DNA of 41,178 bases, from contig JAAZXY010000018.1 in assembly GCA_014239855.1 (NCBI GenBank), forward strand, positions 1 through 41,178. The letters run 5' to 3'. The notes under the pieces are model-generated. The model had not been told where the DNA came from, searched no databases, and was given only the letters and a program-made list of their open reading frames with translations. How positions within the stretch are numbered: position 1 is the stretch's first letter; each line of letters starts with the position of its first letter. Of the stretch, positions 30,767-39,499 are shown in pieces. This stretch comes from Acidimicrobiales bacterium. Lineage in GTDB: Bacteria > Actinomycetota > Acidimicrobiia > Acidimicrobiales > MedAcidi-G1. The position numbers and the translations under genes are program-made.

Positions 30767-32281
30767 TCAGGCGGGGATCCGCATGACCCGACCCACCTGG
30801 GGCGGAACGGGCAGGTCGGCGTGGGCCTCGGCGATGGCGGCCAGGGCGGCGGCCGGGCCGGGCAGCAGGGGCGCTGTCGAACCGGCTTCGGTGTCGACGT
30901 GCAGCAGCATCTGTTCGGTGGTGCACAACAGGTCGCCGGTCGATCCGCCCTCGTCCACCAGATACATCGAGTGGAAGAAGTGCAGCCTCTTGGCGTCCAC
31001 CCCGAGAACCTGGGTGGTGAAACGCAGCGGCTCGCCGAGCGACGCCTCCTTCACGTAGTTGAGGTGGGTCTCCACGGTGAAGAAGGTGTGGCCGGCCGCC
31101 CGATAGTCCTCGTCGATCCCGATGTACCGGAACAACTTGTCGCTGGCCCAGCCGAACGCCGTGAGGAACGCCCATTCGGACATGTGGCCGTTGTAGTCCA
31201 CCCAGTCGGGCTCCACGACCGTCTCGTACAGGGCCAGCGGGGCCGACAGGTCATCGACACCGGCATCGCCCGGGCTCCACCGCGCCGGTGATCCGGCCTC
31301 GTGGATCCGGGCCTCCCGCTCGGCGATCAACCGGCCCGCACCCAGATCGAGGGGCCGCAACGAGCGCATCACCGAGATGACGTAGTCGTCCCGGAGGCGC
31401 TCCAGTTCGGCAATGGACCGTCCCTCGGCCTGCTCCTCGCAGCCGTCGGCCATGGCCTCGATGAGGTCCTCGGTCAGTTCCGGCGCCTCGAGCTTCGTCC
31501 ACGGCAACTTCAGGGCCGGACCGAACTGGCGCAGCATGTGGCGCATGCCCTGTTCACCGCCGGCCAGGTGGAAGGTCAGGTTGGTGCCCATGCCGGCCCA
31601 CCGCAGCCCCGGCCCGTAGTTGACGGCGTCGTCCAGTTCTCGGGTGGTGGCCACCCCGTCGTTCACCAGGTGGAGGGCCTCGCGCCACAGGGCCTCCTGG
31701 AGCCGGTCCGAGAGGTAGCCCTCGATCTCGTTTCGCACCACCAGCGGATGCATCACCAGGTCGTCGTAGTGGGCCACCGCAGCATCCATGGCCGACGTCG
31801 ACGTCTGTTCGCCGGCCACGATCTCCACGAGGGGCAGCAGGTACACCGGGTTGAACGGATGCCCGATCAGGATCCGTTCCGGATGCTCGCAGCCTTCCTG
31901 GAGGTTGGTGGGCAGCAGACCCGAGGAACTCGAGGCGATGACCACCTCCGGTCCGGCGTGGGCGGCCAACGTCTGCAGCAGCGGACGCTTGACCGTCTCG
32001 TTCTCCGGGGCGCTCTCCTGGATCCAGTCGACCCGACCGGCCAGATCCTCGGCGGTGTCGGCCCACGTCAGGCGGTCCGGGTCGGCCCCCGGAAACAGTC
32101 CCAGCCTGGTGGCCGACGGCCAGGCCCGGGCCACCGCGGCACGAAGCTTGTCCTCGGCGCCCGGCGCCGGATCCCAGGCCACCACGTCGAGCCCCCGGGC
32201 CAGAGCCCGGACAGCCCAACCGGCACCGATCACCCCGGTGCCCACCACGCCGATCGTGCGCCCCTCGGCGGCCGTGCCCAT
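30767..32281 (-). CDS. L-carnitine dehydrogenase fused to betainyl-CoA thioesterase
   Basis: 504 residues. Residues 1-320 are a 3-hydroxyacyl-CoA dehydrogenase-type domain: NAD motif G-V-V-G-T-G-V-I-G-A-G-W near 10-21 and H-P-F-N-P-V-Y-L-L-P-L-V-E-I near 141-154. Residues about 345-500 are a 4HBT hotdog thioesterase with D-Y-N-G-H-M near 365. The two domains correspond to Pseudomonas CdhA (L-carnitine to 3-dehydrocarnitine) and CdhB (betainyl-CoA to glycine betaine). Fused forms of about 500 residues are known, for example the rhizobial carnitine dehydrogenase. The dehydrocarnitine-cleavage gene is 33 bases upstream, which completes the sequence of reactions. ATG at 32281; no strong ribosome site. 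Confidence 0.88.
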   Translation of the reverse strand: MGTAAEGRTIGVVGTGVIGAGWAVRALARGLDVVAWDPAPGAEDKLRAAVARAWPSATRLGLFPGADPDRLTWADTAEDLAGRVDWIQESAPENETVKRPLLQTLAAHAGPEVVIASSSSGLLPTNLQEGCEHPERILIGHPFNPVYLLPLVEIVAGEQTSTSAMDAAVAHYDDLVMHPLVVRNEIEGYLSDRLQEALWREALHLVNDGVATTRELDDAVNYGPGLRWAGMGTNLTFHLAGGEQGMRHMLRQFGPALKLPWTKLEAPELTEDLIEAMADGCEEQAEGRSIAELERLRDDYVISVMRSLRPLDLGAGRLIAEREARIHEAGSPARWSPGDAGVDDLSAPLALYETVVEPDWVDYNGHMSEWAFLTAFGWASDKLFRYIGIDEDYRAAGHTFFTVETHLNYVKEASLGEPLRFTTQVLGVDAKRLHFFHSMYLVDEGGSTGDLLCTTEQMLLHVDTEAGSTAPLLPGPAAALAAIAEAHADLPVPPQVGRVMRIPA

Positions 32282-32314
32282 CGGATCAGCCCTGACCGAG
32301 GTTCCCGGCCGAGC

Positions 32315-33196
32315 TCATCGGAGGTTCAACGTCTGACGGGCGTCGGCCGAGGTCTGCACCCGGGCACCCATGAGTTCCACGATCCGGATGGCCTTCTCGA
32401 CCAACTGGGCGTTGGTGGCCAGTACCCCGCGCTCCAGGTAGAGGTTGTCCTCCAGGCCGACCCGCACGTGTCCGCCCAGCATCACCGACTGGGCCACCAT
32501 CGGCATCTGCATGGCACCCAGGCCGAACGACGTGAACTCGGCCTCGGCGGGCAGGCGATTCACCATGGCCTGGAGGATCCCGACGTCCAACGGCGTGCCG
32601 TACGGGATCGACAGGCAGAGTTGGAGCCAGTACGGAGCGTCGATCAGGCCCTCGGCGATCATCGTCTCGGCGAACCACAGGTTGCCGGTGTCGAAGACCT
32701 CCAGTTCGGGACGCACGCCCAGCTCGCGCACCCGCTCGGCCATGATGCGCAACATGGCCGGGGTGGACACGTAGACCTCGTTGTGGTCGCCGAAGTTCAA
32801 CGACCCGCAGTCCATCGAGCAGATGTCGGGACGGATGGCCTCCACGTGGGCCAGGCGCTCCAGCCCACCGACCAGGTCGGTGCCGGGCTGCCAGGACATC
32901 GGGTCGTCGTCCGGTCCGACGTTCAGGTCGCCACCCATGCCCGCCGTGAGGTTCACCACCACGTCGGTGTTCTTCTCCCGGATGCGGTCGACCACCTCGC
33001 GGTAGAGGTCGACCGTGCGGGTGCCCTTCCCGGTCTCGAGGTCACGCACGTGACAGTGGACGATGGCCGCCCCGGCCGATGCGGCGTCCAGTGCGGAGTT
33101 GGCGATCTGTTCCGGGGTGACCGGTACGTGCTCGCTACGCCCCGAGGTGTCTCCCGAGCCGGTCACGGCGCAGGAGATGATGACGTCACGGTTCAT
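32315..33196 (-). CDS. 3-dehydrocarnitine cleavage enzyme, BKACE (DUF849) family
   Basis: 293-residue beta-keto-acid cleavage enzyme. Zinc-binding H-C-H-V-R near 46-50, S-M-D-C-G-S-L-N-F-G near 120, and G-L-E-D-N near 250, all typical of the family. BKACEs condense a beta-keto acid with acetyl-CoA to give acetoacetate and a new CoA ester. CdhC, the carnitine-pathway member, gives betainyl-CoA. Operon position before the carnitine dehydrogenase-thioesterase fusion supports this assignment. ATG at 33196 is chosen because homology begins at M-N-R-D-V-I-I-S-C-A-V-T-G; the frame stays open to 33328 without family similarity. First gene of the carnitine operon, divergent from serA. Confidence 0.87.
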   Translation of the reverse strand: MNRDVIISCAVTGSGDTSGRSEHVPVTPEQIANSALDAASAGAAIVHCHVRDLETGKGTRTVDLYREVVDRIREKNTDVVVNLTAGMGGDLNVGPDDDPMSWQPGTDLVGGLERLAHVEAIRPDICSMDCGSLNFGDHNEVYVSTPAMLRIMAERVRELGVRPELEVFDTGNLWFAETMIAEGLIDAPYWLQLCLSIPYGTPLDVGILQAMVNRLPAEAEFTSFGLGAMQMPMVAQSVMLGGHVRVGLEDNLYLERGVLATNAQLVEKAIRIVELMGARVQTSADARQTLNLR

Positions 33197-33281
33197 GGTT
33201 CGGGTCACGATGGCCCCATTTCTCAGTCGGCATTTCTCCGTCGGCTTCTCGAACGGCCCGCCCCCGTGGAACGGCCCCCCA

Positions 33282-33310
33282 TTGTCCCGGGAACGGGCCT
33301 TGCGTAGGCT
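33282..33310 (+). promoter_or_regulatory. Promoter of the serA operon
   Basis: TTGTCC (33282-33287), a 17-base spacer and TAGGCT (33305-33310) make the best sigma-A-like promoter in the window. Transcription would start near 33317, leaving a leader of about 115 bases with no recognised riboswitch. The 237-base divergent region must also hold the carnitine operon promoter, which I could not place. Confidence 0.45.
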
Positions 33311-33433
33311 GCCCCCGGCCCGGATCATCCTCCCCGATCGGGAATCGGTGACCCGGTCCGTCCCAGAATCCGCGCAGGCTACCCCGCCGTCCGTACCTCA
33401 GGTTCCGACGTCGGCGTGCCGAAGGAGCAAATC

Positions 33434-34645
33434 ATGAAGATCCTGTTCGCAGATGCTCTCCCCGAGGCGTACATCGACCTCCTGAGGGACCGGGGCGACG
33501 AGTGCATCGTCTCCCCCGAGTTGGGTGCCGACGACATCCCCGACGCCATCGAAGGCATCGACGTGCTCGTCGTCCGGAGCACCAGGGTCACCGCAGCGAC
33601 CATCGAGCGGTCGGACCGCCTGGGCCTGATTGTCCGCTCGGGCGCCGGAACCAACACCATCGACTGCCAGGCGGCGGCCGACGCCGGCATCTACGTGTGC
33701 AACGTGCCGGGCACCAACTCGGTGGCCGTGGCCGAACTTGCGATCGGCCTGCTGCTGGCCACCGACCGCCACATCCCGTCGGCGGCGACCGACCTGAAGC
33801 ACGGCACCTGGAACAAGAAGGGGTACTCGAAAGCCGACGGCCTCATGGGCAAGACGTTCGGCATCGTCGGCGTGGGCGAGATCGGACTGGCCGCCGCCGA
33901 GCGGGCCCGGGCCTTCGGGATGACCGTGGTCGCCGAACGCAAGGCCGACCGCCGGCCCGACGTGGAGGCCCGAATCCGGGCCATCGGCATCCGACTGGTC
34001 GAGGACCTCGACCAGTTGGTCTCCGAGTCCGACATCGTGTCGATCCACGTCCCCGGGGGTTCGTCGACCGAGAACCTGGTCGACGAGCGTTTCCTCGACC
34101 TGATGAAACCCGGCGCCATCCTGATCAACACCAGCCGGGGCGAGGTCGTCGACGAGGCGGCGCTCATTGCCGCCATGGACGCCAAGGGCATCCGGGCCGG
34201 CCTGGACGTGTTCCGCGATGAACCGGCCGGCGGCACCGGCGAGTTCACCTCGGCACTGGCCGCCCACCCCAACGTGGTCGGCACCCATCACATCGGGGCA
34301 TCCACCCAGCAGGCCCAGGACGCCACCTCGGCGGGCACCGTCGACGTGATCGAGGCCTACCGGGCCGGCGACCCGGTGAACTGCGTGAACGTGGCCCGGA
34401 CCCGCATGGGCTCGGCCACCATCACCATCCGGCACTTCGACCGGGTGGGTGTGCTGGCCGCCTCGTTGCAGGTCCTGCGACGGGCCGCCATCAACGTCCA
34501 GACCATGGAGAACAAGGTCTTCCAGGGTTCCAACGCCGCCATGGCCATCATCGACGTGGCCGGCGACGTCACCCATGAGGTCACCGACGAGTTGTCCGGC
34601 CTGGACAACGTGATCCAGGTCCAGATGACCACCCGCGACCAGTGA
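33434..34645 (+). CDS. serA: D-3-phosphoglycerate dehydrogenase with ACT domain
   Basis: 403-residue NAD-dependent 2-hydroxyacid dehydrogenase of the SerA type, the first step of phosphorylated serine synthesis. NAD motif G-I-V-G-V-G-E-I-G near 145, catalytic arginine in N-T-S-R-G-E-V-V-D near 240, the histidine in H-H-I-G-A-S-T near 290, and a C-terminal ACT domain (residues about 330-400, V-G-V-L-A-A-S-L-Q-V-L), which normally gives serine feedback control. ATG at 33434 has GAAGGAG at good distance and is preferred over the GTG at 33416. GTGA overlap with the next gene. Serine and glycine metabolism connects naturally with the betaine-to-glycine pathway next door. Another 2-hydroxyacid dehydrogenase activity cannot be excluded. 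Confidence 0.87.
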   Translation: MKILFADALPEAYIDLLRDRGDECIVSPELGADDIPDAIEGIDVLVVRSTRVTAATIERSDRLGLIVRSGAGTNTIDCQAAADAGIYVCNVPGTNSVAVAELAIGLLLATDRHIPSAATDLKHGTWNKKGYSKADGLMGKTFGIVGVGEIGLAAAERARAFGMTVVAERKADRRPDVEARIRAIGIRLVEDLDQLVSESDIVSIHVPGGSSTENLVDERFLDLMKPGAILINTSRGEVVDEAALIAAMDAKGIRAGLDVFRDEPAGGTGEFTSALAAHPNVVGTHHIGASTQQAQDATSAGTVDVIEAYRAGDPVNCVNVARTRMGSATITIRHFDRVGVLAASLQVLRRAAINVQTMENKVFQGSNAAMAIIDVAGDVTHEVTDELSGLDNVIQVQMTTRDQ

Positions 34646-35889
34646 GCGTGCTGCGCCCCTTTCCGGGGCTGATCGTCGACCCGGCATGGGCCGACCGGGT
34701 CACCACCGGTCCGTACGACGCCTACTCCCCCGATGAGCGGGCGGCCATCTCCGAGTCGAACCCCTACAGCTTCCTGAACGTCACCCGATCCCAGGAGGAC
34801 GTGCCCGTCGAATGGCGCGACGACGTGGACTGGTTGATCGACCAGTGCGTCCAGTCCATGCAGCACATCTACGACGCCGGCGCCTACGTCGAACACGACG
34901 AGCCGTCGTTGTTCCTGTACCGCCTGGAGGCCGGCGATCACACCCAGACCGGCGTGATGGGCCTGGTCCCGGTGACCGAGCCCGGCGACCGTCGGGTGCT
35001 GCGCCACGAGGCGGTGCGTCCCGGCCGGGCCGACCTCCTGACCCGGCACCTCCTCGAGGTCGGCATGTCGTCCAGCCCCATCTCGCTCACCTACCGGACC
35101 GACGAGATTCTCGACGAGGCGATCGCCGCCGGTTGCGCCACCGAACCGGTGCTGGAAGCCGACGGTGACGGCATCCACCAGACGGTCTGGGCGCTGACCG
35201 GCGAGACCGCCGATGCCCTCATCGCCGCGATGGGCGACCGGCCGCTGTACGTGACCGACGGGCACCACCGCCTGGCGGCCGCCGTCGAAGCCCGACATCG
35301 CAACCCGGAGATCGGCGACGACCATCCCCTGCAGTGGACCCAGGCCGTGCTGTTCCCCGACGCCGAGATGCAGGTCCTGGCCGCCCACCGGAGCGTCGGT
35401 GACCGGGCCGGCCGTTCGGCCGACGAGCTCATCGGGACCCTGTCGACGGTCGGCCCGCTCACGCCGTGCGCCGACGCCGCCGACGCCCGACCTCACGGCC
35501 CCGGAGCGGTCGGCGTGTACGTCGGTGGTCAGTGGTTCGCCATGGACCTGCCGCCCGCCTCGGGCGACCGGGCGGTCGACCTGCTGGACGTGTCACGACT
35601 CCAGGACGGGATCCTGTCCCCGGTGTTCGACGTCACCGATCCGGGCAGCGACCCGATGATCGGCTACGTGCCCGAACCGGTCGGCATCGACGCGTTGGTG
35701 GCGCGCTGTGACGTTGCCGGCCGCGTCGGCTTCGTCCTGCACGCCACGTCGGTGGCCGAGATGATGGCCGTGGCCGACGAGGACGGGCTCATGCCTCCCA
35801 AGTCGTCGTATTTTGAGCCCAAGCCCCGGTCCGGCGTGTTCGTGCGTCGACTCGACCGGGAGGCTGTCGCGCCGGAGGCCGACGACTGA
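34642..35889 (+). CDS. DUF1015 family protein, SerK-like serine kinase candidate
   Basis: 415-residue protein of the DUF1015 family. The N-terminal R-P-F-P-G-L and P-Y-D-A-Y-S, the P-Y-S-F-L-N-V region near 35, and the D-G-H-H-R-L-A-A-A motif near 210 are the family marks. Characterised relatives are archaeal SerK (ADP-dependent serine kinase) and staphylococcal SbnI (serine kinase and regulator), so free-serine phosphorylation is the best functional guess. The GTG start shares four bases with the serA stop (GTGA), which supports a shared serine role. Which phosphate donor it uses, and whether the kinase residues are complete, I cannot judge from sequence alone. Confidence 0.75.
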   Translation: MSVLRPFPGLIVDPAWADRVTTGPYDAYSPDERAAISESNPYSFLNVTRSQEDVPVEWRDDVDWLIDQCVQSMQHIYDAGAYVEHDEPSLFLYRLEAGDHTQTGVMGLVPVTEPGDRRVLRHEAVRPGRADLLTRHLLEVGMSSSPISLTYRTDEILDEAIAAGCATEPVLEADGDGIHQTVWALTGETADALIAAMGDRPLYVTDGHHRLAAAVEARHRNPEIGDDHPLQWTQAVLFPDAEMQVLAAHRSVGDRAGRSADELIGTLSTVGPLTPCADAADARPHGPGAVGVYVGGQWFAMDLPPASGDRAVDLLDVSRLQDGILSPVFDVTDPGSDPMIGYVPEPVGIDALVARCDVAGRVGFVLHATSVAEMMAVADEDGLMPPKSSYFEPKPRSGVFVRRLDREAVAPEADD

Positions 35890-35920
35890 TCACCACCCCG
35901 ACCGTCGTGCCGGCCATCGC

Positions 35921-37726
35921 ATGACCGGGGCCCACGTCCAGCGGGCGCTGCTCCAGTTTCCCGTCGACGGCCAACGGCGGTGGCTCTCCTTCGAGTCCCC
36001 GAGGAGGGTCATCGTGGCCGATGAGCTCCGCGATGTTCCGGCGGCCATGGCGGCCGCCGAGCAGGCGGCAGCCGACGGCCACTGGGTGGTCGGCATGGTG
36101 TCCTACGACGCCGGCCCGGCCTTCGACGACGCCATCCGGGCCGCCAGGATCCGGCGGTGCCCACTGGTTTCCTTCGGAGTGTTCGACGCCCCCCGTCCGA
36201 CCACCGGCGGTCCCGACGGTCGGCCCACCACCACCGGCGGCTACCACGTCGGCCCGTGGGTACCGAACCGGTCCCGACCGGCCTACCTCACCTCGGTCCG
36301 GACCATCCGGGAACTCATCGCCGCCGGCGAGACGTACCAGGTCAACCACACGCTGCGGCTGCGGTCACCCTTCCGAGGTGATCCCCTGGGTCTGTTCGGC
36401 GACCTGGTCCGGGCCCAGCGGGCGGACCACGCCGCCTATCTGGACCTCGGCGACCGGGCCGTCTGCTCGGCCTCACCGGAGCTGTTCTTCCGCCGGGAGG
36501 GTCGGAACCTGACCACCCGACCCATGAAGGGCACCATCGGCCGCCACCCGGACCCCGGGTTCGACGCGCTCGCCGCCGCCCATCTGGCCCGATCCGAGAA
36601 GGACCTGGCGGAGAACACGATGATCGTGGACATGGTCCGCAACGACCTCAGCCGACTGGCCGACCCCGGCTCGGTACGGGTTCCCGCCCTGCACACCGTG
36701 GAGACCTACCCGACGCTGCACACCATGACGTCGACCGTGGTGGCCGAGTCCGACGCCGGTCTCGGCGAGGTGTTCGGCGCCCTGTTCCCGGCCGCCTCCA
36801 TCACCGGCGCCCCCAAGGTCCGGACCACCGAGATCATCGAGGCCCTGGAGGGAGACGGACGCGGCGTCTACACCGGTGCGGTGGGCGCCATCTCCCCTGA
36901 CGGGACCATGGAGTTCAACATCGCCATCCGGACCGTCTGGGTGGACCGCGACCGGGGCACCGCCGAGTACGGAGTGGGCGGGGGCATCGTCTGGGATTCG
37001 GATCCCGACGAGGAATGGACCGAGGTCGAGCACAAGAGCCTCGTGCTGGGGCGGGCCCGGTCCGACTTCCGCCTGCTGGAGACGATGCGGTGGACGGCCG
37101 CCGACGGGGTGCTGCTCCGGGAACGGCACGCGACCCGCATGGCCGCCTCGGCCGCCCATTTCGGCTTCGAGTTCGATGCCGCCCGGGTCGACGCCCTCCT
37201 GGACGGGGTCACCGGCTCCGGTGGGTCGACCACCGACACCGACCTGAGGCTCCGACTGCTGGGCGCCCCGGACGGCACGCTGGAACTCGAGATCCACGAC
37301 GCTCCGAGCCCGTCGACCGAACCGTGGGACGTTCCCGTCGACGTGGAGGCCGTGCCCGCCGGGCACGAGTTCCTGCTCCACAAGACCACCATCCGCGAGG
37401 TCTACGACGACGCCCGGGCCCGGTTCCCCGGGGCGCCCGACGTCCTCCTGGTCAACGAGGTCGGTCAGGTCACCGAGACGACCATCGGCAACGTGGTCCT
37501 GGACCTGGACGGGGACCTGGTCACCCCGTCGGTGTCCTGCGGTCTGCTGTCCGGCACCTTCCGGGCCCAGCTGCTGGCCGACGGGACGGTCACCGAACGA
37601 CCGGTGGATCGCCGCGACCTGGATCGGGCCGATGCCGTGTGGATGGTCAACTCGGTCCGCGGCTGGGTGTCCATCATCCCGATGACCGACCCGGCAACGG
37701 CCTTCAGTGCCGTGGAGCGCCGCTGA
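35921..37726 (+). CDS. pabBC: Aminodeoxychorismate synthase-lyase fusion
   Basis: 601 residues: PabB-type chorismate-binding domain (about 1-370) and PabC-type class IV aminotransferase domain (about 385-600). PabB marks: R-P-M-K-G-T-I-G-R, whose lysine is the PabB nucleophile and separates it from anthranilate synthase; K-D-L-A-E-N-T-M-I-V-D-M-V-R-N-D-L; S-I-T-G-A-P-K. PabC marks: the lysine in L-L-H-K-T-T and N-E-V-G-Q-V-T-E-T-T-I-G-N. Together they turn chorismate and ammonia into p-aminobenzoate for folate. No glutaminase (PabA) is in the window. ATG 35921 is 31 bases after the DUF1015 stop. Folate supply fits the tetrahydrofolate-linked demethylases nearby, but the gene is also a housekeeping one. 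Confidence 0.88.
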   Translation: MTGAHVQRALLQFPVDGQRRWLSFESPRRVIVADELRDVPAAMAAAEQAAADGHWVVGMVSYDAGPAFDDAIRAARIRRCPLVSFGVFDAPRPTTGGPDGRPTTTGGYHVGPWVPNRSRPAYLTSVRTIRELIAAGETYQVNHTLRLRSPFRGDPLGLFGDLVRAQRADHAAYLDLGDRAVCSASPELFFRREGRNLTTRPMKGTIGRHPDPGFDALAAAHLARSEKDLAENTMIVDMVRNDLSRLADPGSVRVPALHTVETYPTLHTMTSTVVAESDAGLGEVFGALFPAASITGAPKVRTTEIIEALEGDGRGVYTGAVGAISPDGTMEFNIAIRTVWVDRDRGTAEYGVGGGIVWDSDPDEEWTEVEHKSLVLGRARSDFRLLETMRWTAADGVLLRERHATRMAASAAHFGFEFDAARVDALLDGVTGSGGSTTDTDLRLRLLGAPDGTLELEIHDAPSPSTEPWDVPVDVEAVPAGHEFLLHKTTIREVYDDARARFPGAPDVLLVNEVGQVTETTIGNVVLDLDGDLVTPSVSCGLLSGTFRAQLLADGTVTERPVDRRDLDRADAVWMVNSVRGWVSIIPMTDPATAFSAVERR

Positions 37727-37729
37727 GAA

Positions 37730-38713
37730 TCAACCGCGCCGGCGGCGGACCTCTTCGGTGATGGCCGGAATGACCTGGTGCAGGTCACCGATCACCGCGT
37801 GACCGGCCCGGGTGACCATGTTGGCTTCCTGATCGGTGTTGATGGCCAGGATGTTCTTGGCCGCCATGGCGCCCACCCAGTGCTGGATGGCCCCCGAGAT
37901 GCCGCTGGCGATGTAGATCTCCGGCGCGATCCGCGTACCGGTCTGTCCGACCTGGTCGCTGTGGGGTCGCCAACCGTTGTTCGTCACGGCACGTGAGCAA
38001 CCCACCACGCCGCCCAACTCGGCGGCCAACTCCTCCAGCGGAGCGAACGCCTCGGCCGAACCGACGCCACGGCCGCCACCCACCACCACCGGAGCCGACG
38101 ACAGGGTGATGCCCCGGGTGAGCACGACCCGGTCGGCCACCACGGTGCGGGCCAGCACATCGTCGAGTTCCGGGGCGAACGGCGCCACGGTGCCCGCCGC
38201 GGGCGCCTCGGCGACCACCCCCTCCACCGCGTGATGGGCCACCGTCACCAGGCGGACCTCCGCGGTCAGGGTGACGTCCTCGAGCAACGAGCCGCCCCAC
38301 TGGACGCGGGTCATGGTCCAGTTCCCCGAACCGTCGCCCGTCGGGTCCACGCTGCGGCAGTTGGCCACAAAGGGCTGATCGAGGCGGGCGGCCACCTGGG
38401 CCACCACCTCGTTGCCCCGATCGGTCCCACAGGCCAGCACGGCGGTGGCCCCGGCGCTCCGCACCAACTGGACCACCGTCTCGCCCCACGCCTCGGGACC
38501 GAAGTCGGTCAGCAACGGATGGGACGCCACGTGCACGGTGGCTGCTCCGTGAGCGCCCAGACCGGCCGCCGCCGCATCGGCGCCCTCACCGATGACCACT
38601 GCGGCCATCTCGAGGCCGGCCGCCGCGGCCAGCGGGCGCCCGAAGGTGAGCGCCTCCAACGAGGCGTCCGAAAGGGCCCCGCGATCGTGGTCACAGATGA
38701 CGAGGAGGCTCAT
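37730..38713 (-). CDS. etfA: Electron transfer flavoprotein alpha subunit
   Basis: 327-residue ETF alpha chain. The C-terminal FAD-binding domain is complete: G-G-G-R-G-V near 215, Q-V-G-Q-T-G-T-R near 260, Y-I-A-S-G-I-S-G-A-I-Q-H near 275, and I-N-T-D near 298. With EtfB it carries electrons from acyl-CoA and dimethylglycine/sarcosine-type dehydrogenases to ETF:quinone oxidoreductase. ATG at 38713 overlaps the etfB stop (ATGA). A longer upstream frame is antisense/out-of-frame sequence of etfB and is not used. Third gene of an operon that begins with a dehydrogenase-GcvT fusion, suggesting that this ETF serves the demethylation pathway. Convergent with pabBC; only 3 bases separate them. Confidence 0.92.
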   Translation of the reverse strand: MSLLVICDHDRGALSDASLEALTFGRPLAAAAGLEMAAVVIGEGADAAAAGLGAHGAATVHVASHPLLTDFGPEAWGETVVQLVRSAGATAVLACGTDRGNEVVAQVAARLDQPFVANCRSVDPTGDGSGNWTMTRVQWGGSLLEDVTLTAEVRLVTVAHHAVEGVVAEAPAAGTVAPFAPELDDVLARTVVADRVVLTRGITLSSAPVVVGGGRGVGSAEAFAPLEELAAELGGVVGCSRAVTNNGWRPHSDQVGQTGTRIAPEIYIASGISGAIQHWVGAMAAKNILAINTDQEANMVTRAGHAVIGDLHQVIPAITEEVRRRRG

Positions 38714-39489
38714 GCGAGCACCCCCAGTTCTTCGAGAAGGTCCACGACCGCCGAGGCGGCCTCCGGACCGGTTCCCAGGATGATCGTCTCGCTGATCTGT
38801 TCCTCGGGGCGGTGGAGGCGCAACCGCACCTGTCCACCGGCCTCGACGGTTCGCTCGTTGGTGTCCACCACGGCCTTCTTGGAGGCCAGGCGACCCTTCA
38901 TGGTCGGGTACCGGGGAAGGTTGATCCCCTCCTTCACGCCCAGTACCGCCGGCATGGGCACGTTGTAGACCTCGAAGCCGCCGTCGATCTCCCGACGGGC
39001 CGAAACGACGTCGCCGGCACCGTCGGCGGGCACCTCGATGCCCTTGATGCCGTTCACGATGGGACGGTCCAGGTGGTTGGCCACCCGTACCCCGACCTGG
39101 AAACCACCGGCGTCGGCCGACTCGTTCCCGAACAGGATCAGGTCGAACGCACCGTCGGTCTCCTCGACGGCCGAGATGGCCTCGGCCAGGGCCGTGGCGG
39201 TGCGCTGCGGGTCCCAGTCCACATCGTCGATCGGGATCAGCACGAAGTGGTGGGCGCCCACGCTGGCCGCGTAACGCAGCTGCTCCTCGGCCGCCGCCGG
39301 ACCGAGGGTCATGACGGTGACCTCGCCCCCGTGGGCCTCGGTGAGCTGGACGGCTTCTTCCACCGCGCACTCCTCGTGCGGGCTGGTGGTGAAGCCCAGG
39401 TGGGCGGCGTCGACGGTCTGGCCGTCGGCGGTCACGTTGATGCGGGCCCCGGGAGCCGGGACGCGCTTGACACAGACGAGGATCCTCAT
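38710..39489 (-). CDS. etfB: Electron transfer flavoprotein beta subunit
   Basis: 259-residue ETF beta chain with the usual N-terminus M-R-I-L-V-C-V-K-R-V-P, P-H-E-E-C-A-V-E-E-A near 37-46, and the recognition-loop region L-P-R-Y-P-T-M-K-G-R near 195 followed by A-S-K-K. It holds AMP and forms the docking side for partner dehydrogenases. ATG at 39489 is 10 bases after the stop of the dehydrogenase-GcvT gene, in operon with it and with etfA. Confidence 0.92.
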   Translation of the reverse strand: MRILVCVKRVPAPGARINVTADGQTVDAAHLGFTTSPHEECAVEEAVQLTEAHGGEVTVMTLGPAAAEEQLRYAASVGAHHFVLIPIDDVDWDPQRTATALAEAISAVEETDGAFDLILFGNESADAGGFQVGVRVANHLDRPIVNGIKGIEVPADGAGDVVSARREIDGGFEVYNVPMPAVLGVKEGINLPRYPTMKGRLASKKAVVDTNERTVEAGGQVRLRLHRPEEQISETIILGTGPEAASAVVDLLEELGVLA

Positions 39490-39499
39490 GGTCGTCGGG

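Noticed and set aside
31301-33307. 668-residue plus-strand frame opposite the carnitine genes
   Set aside because: Shadow of the carnitine dehydrogenase and BKACE genes; no motifs and no start signal.
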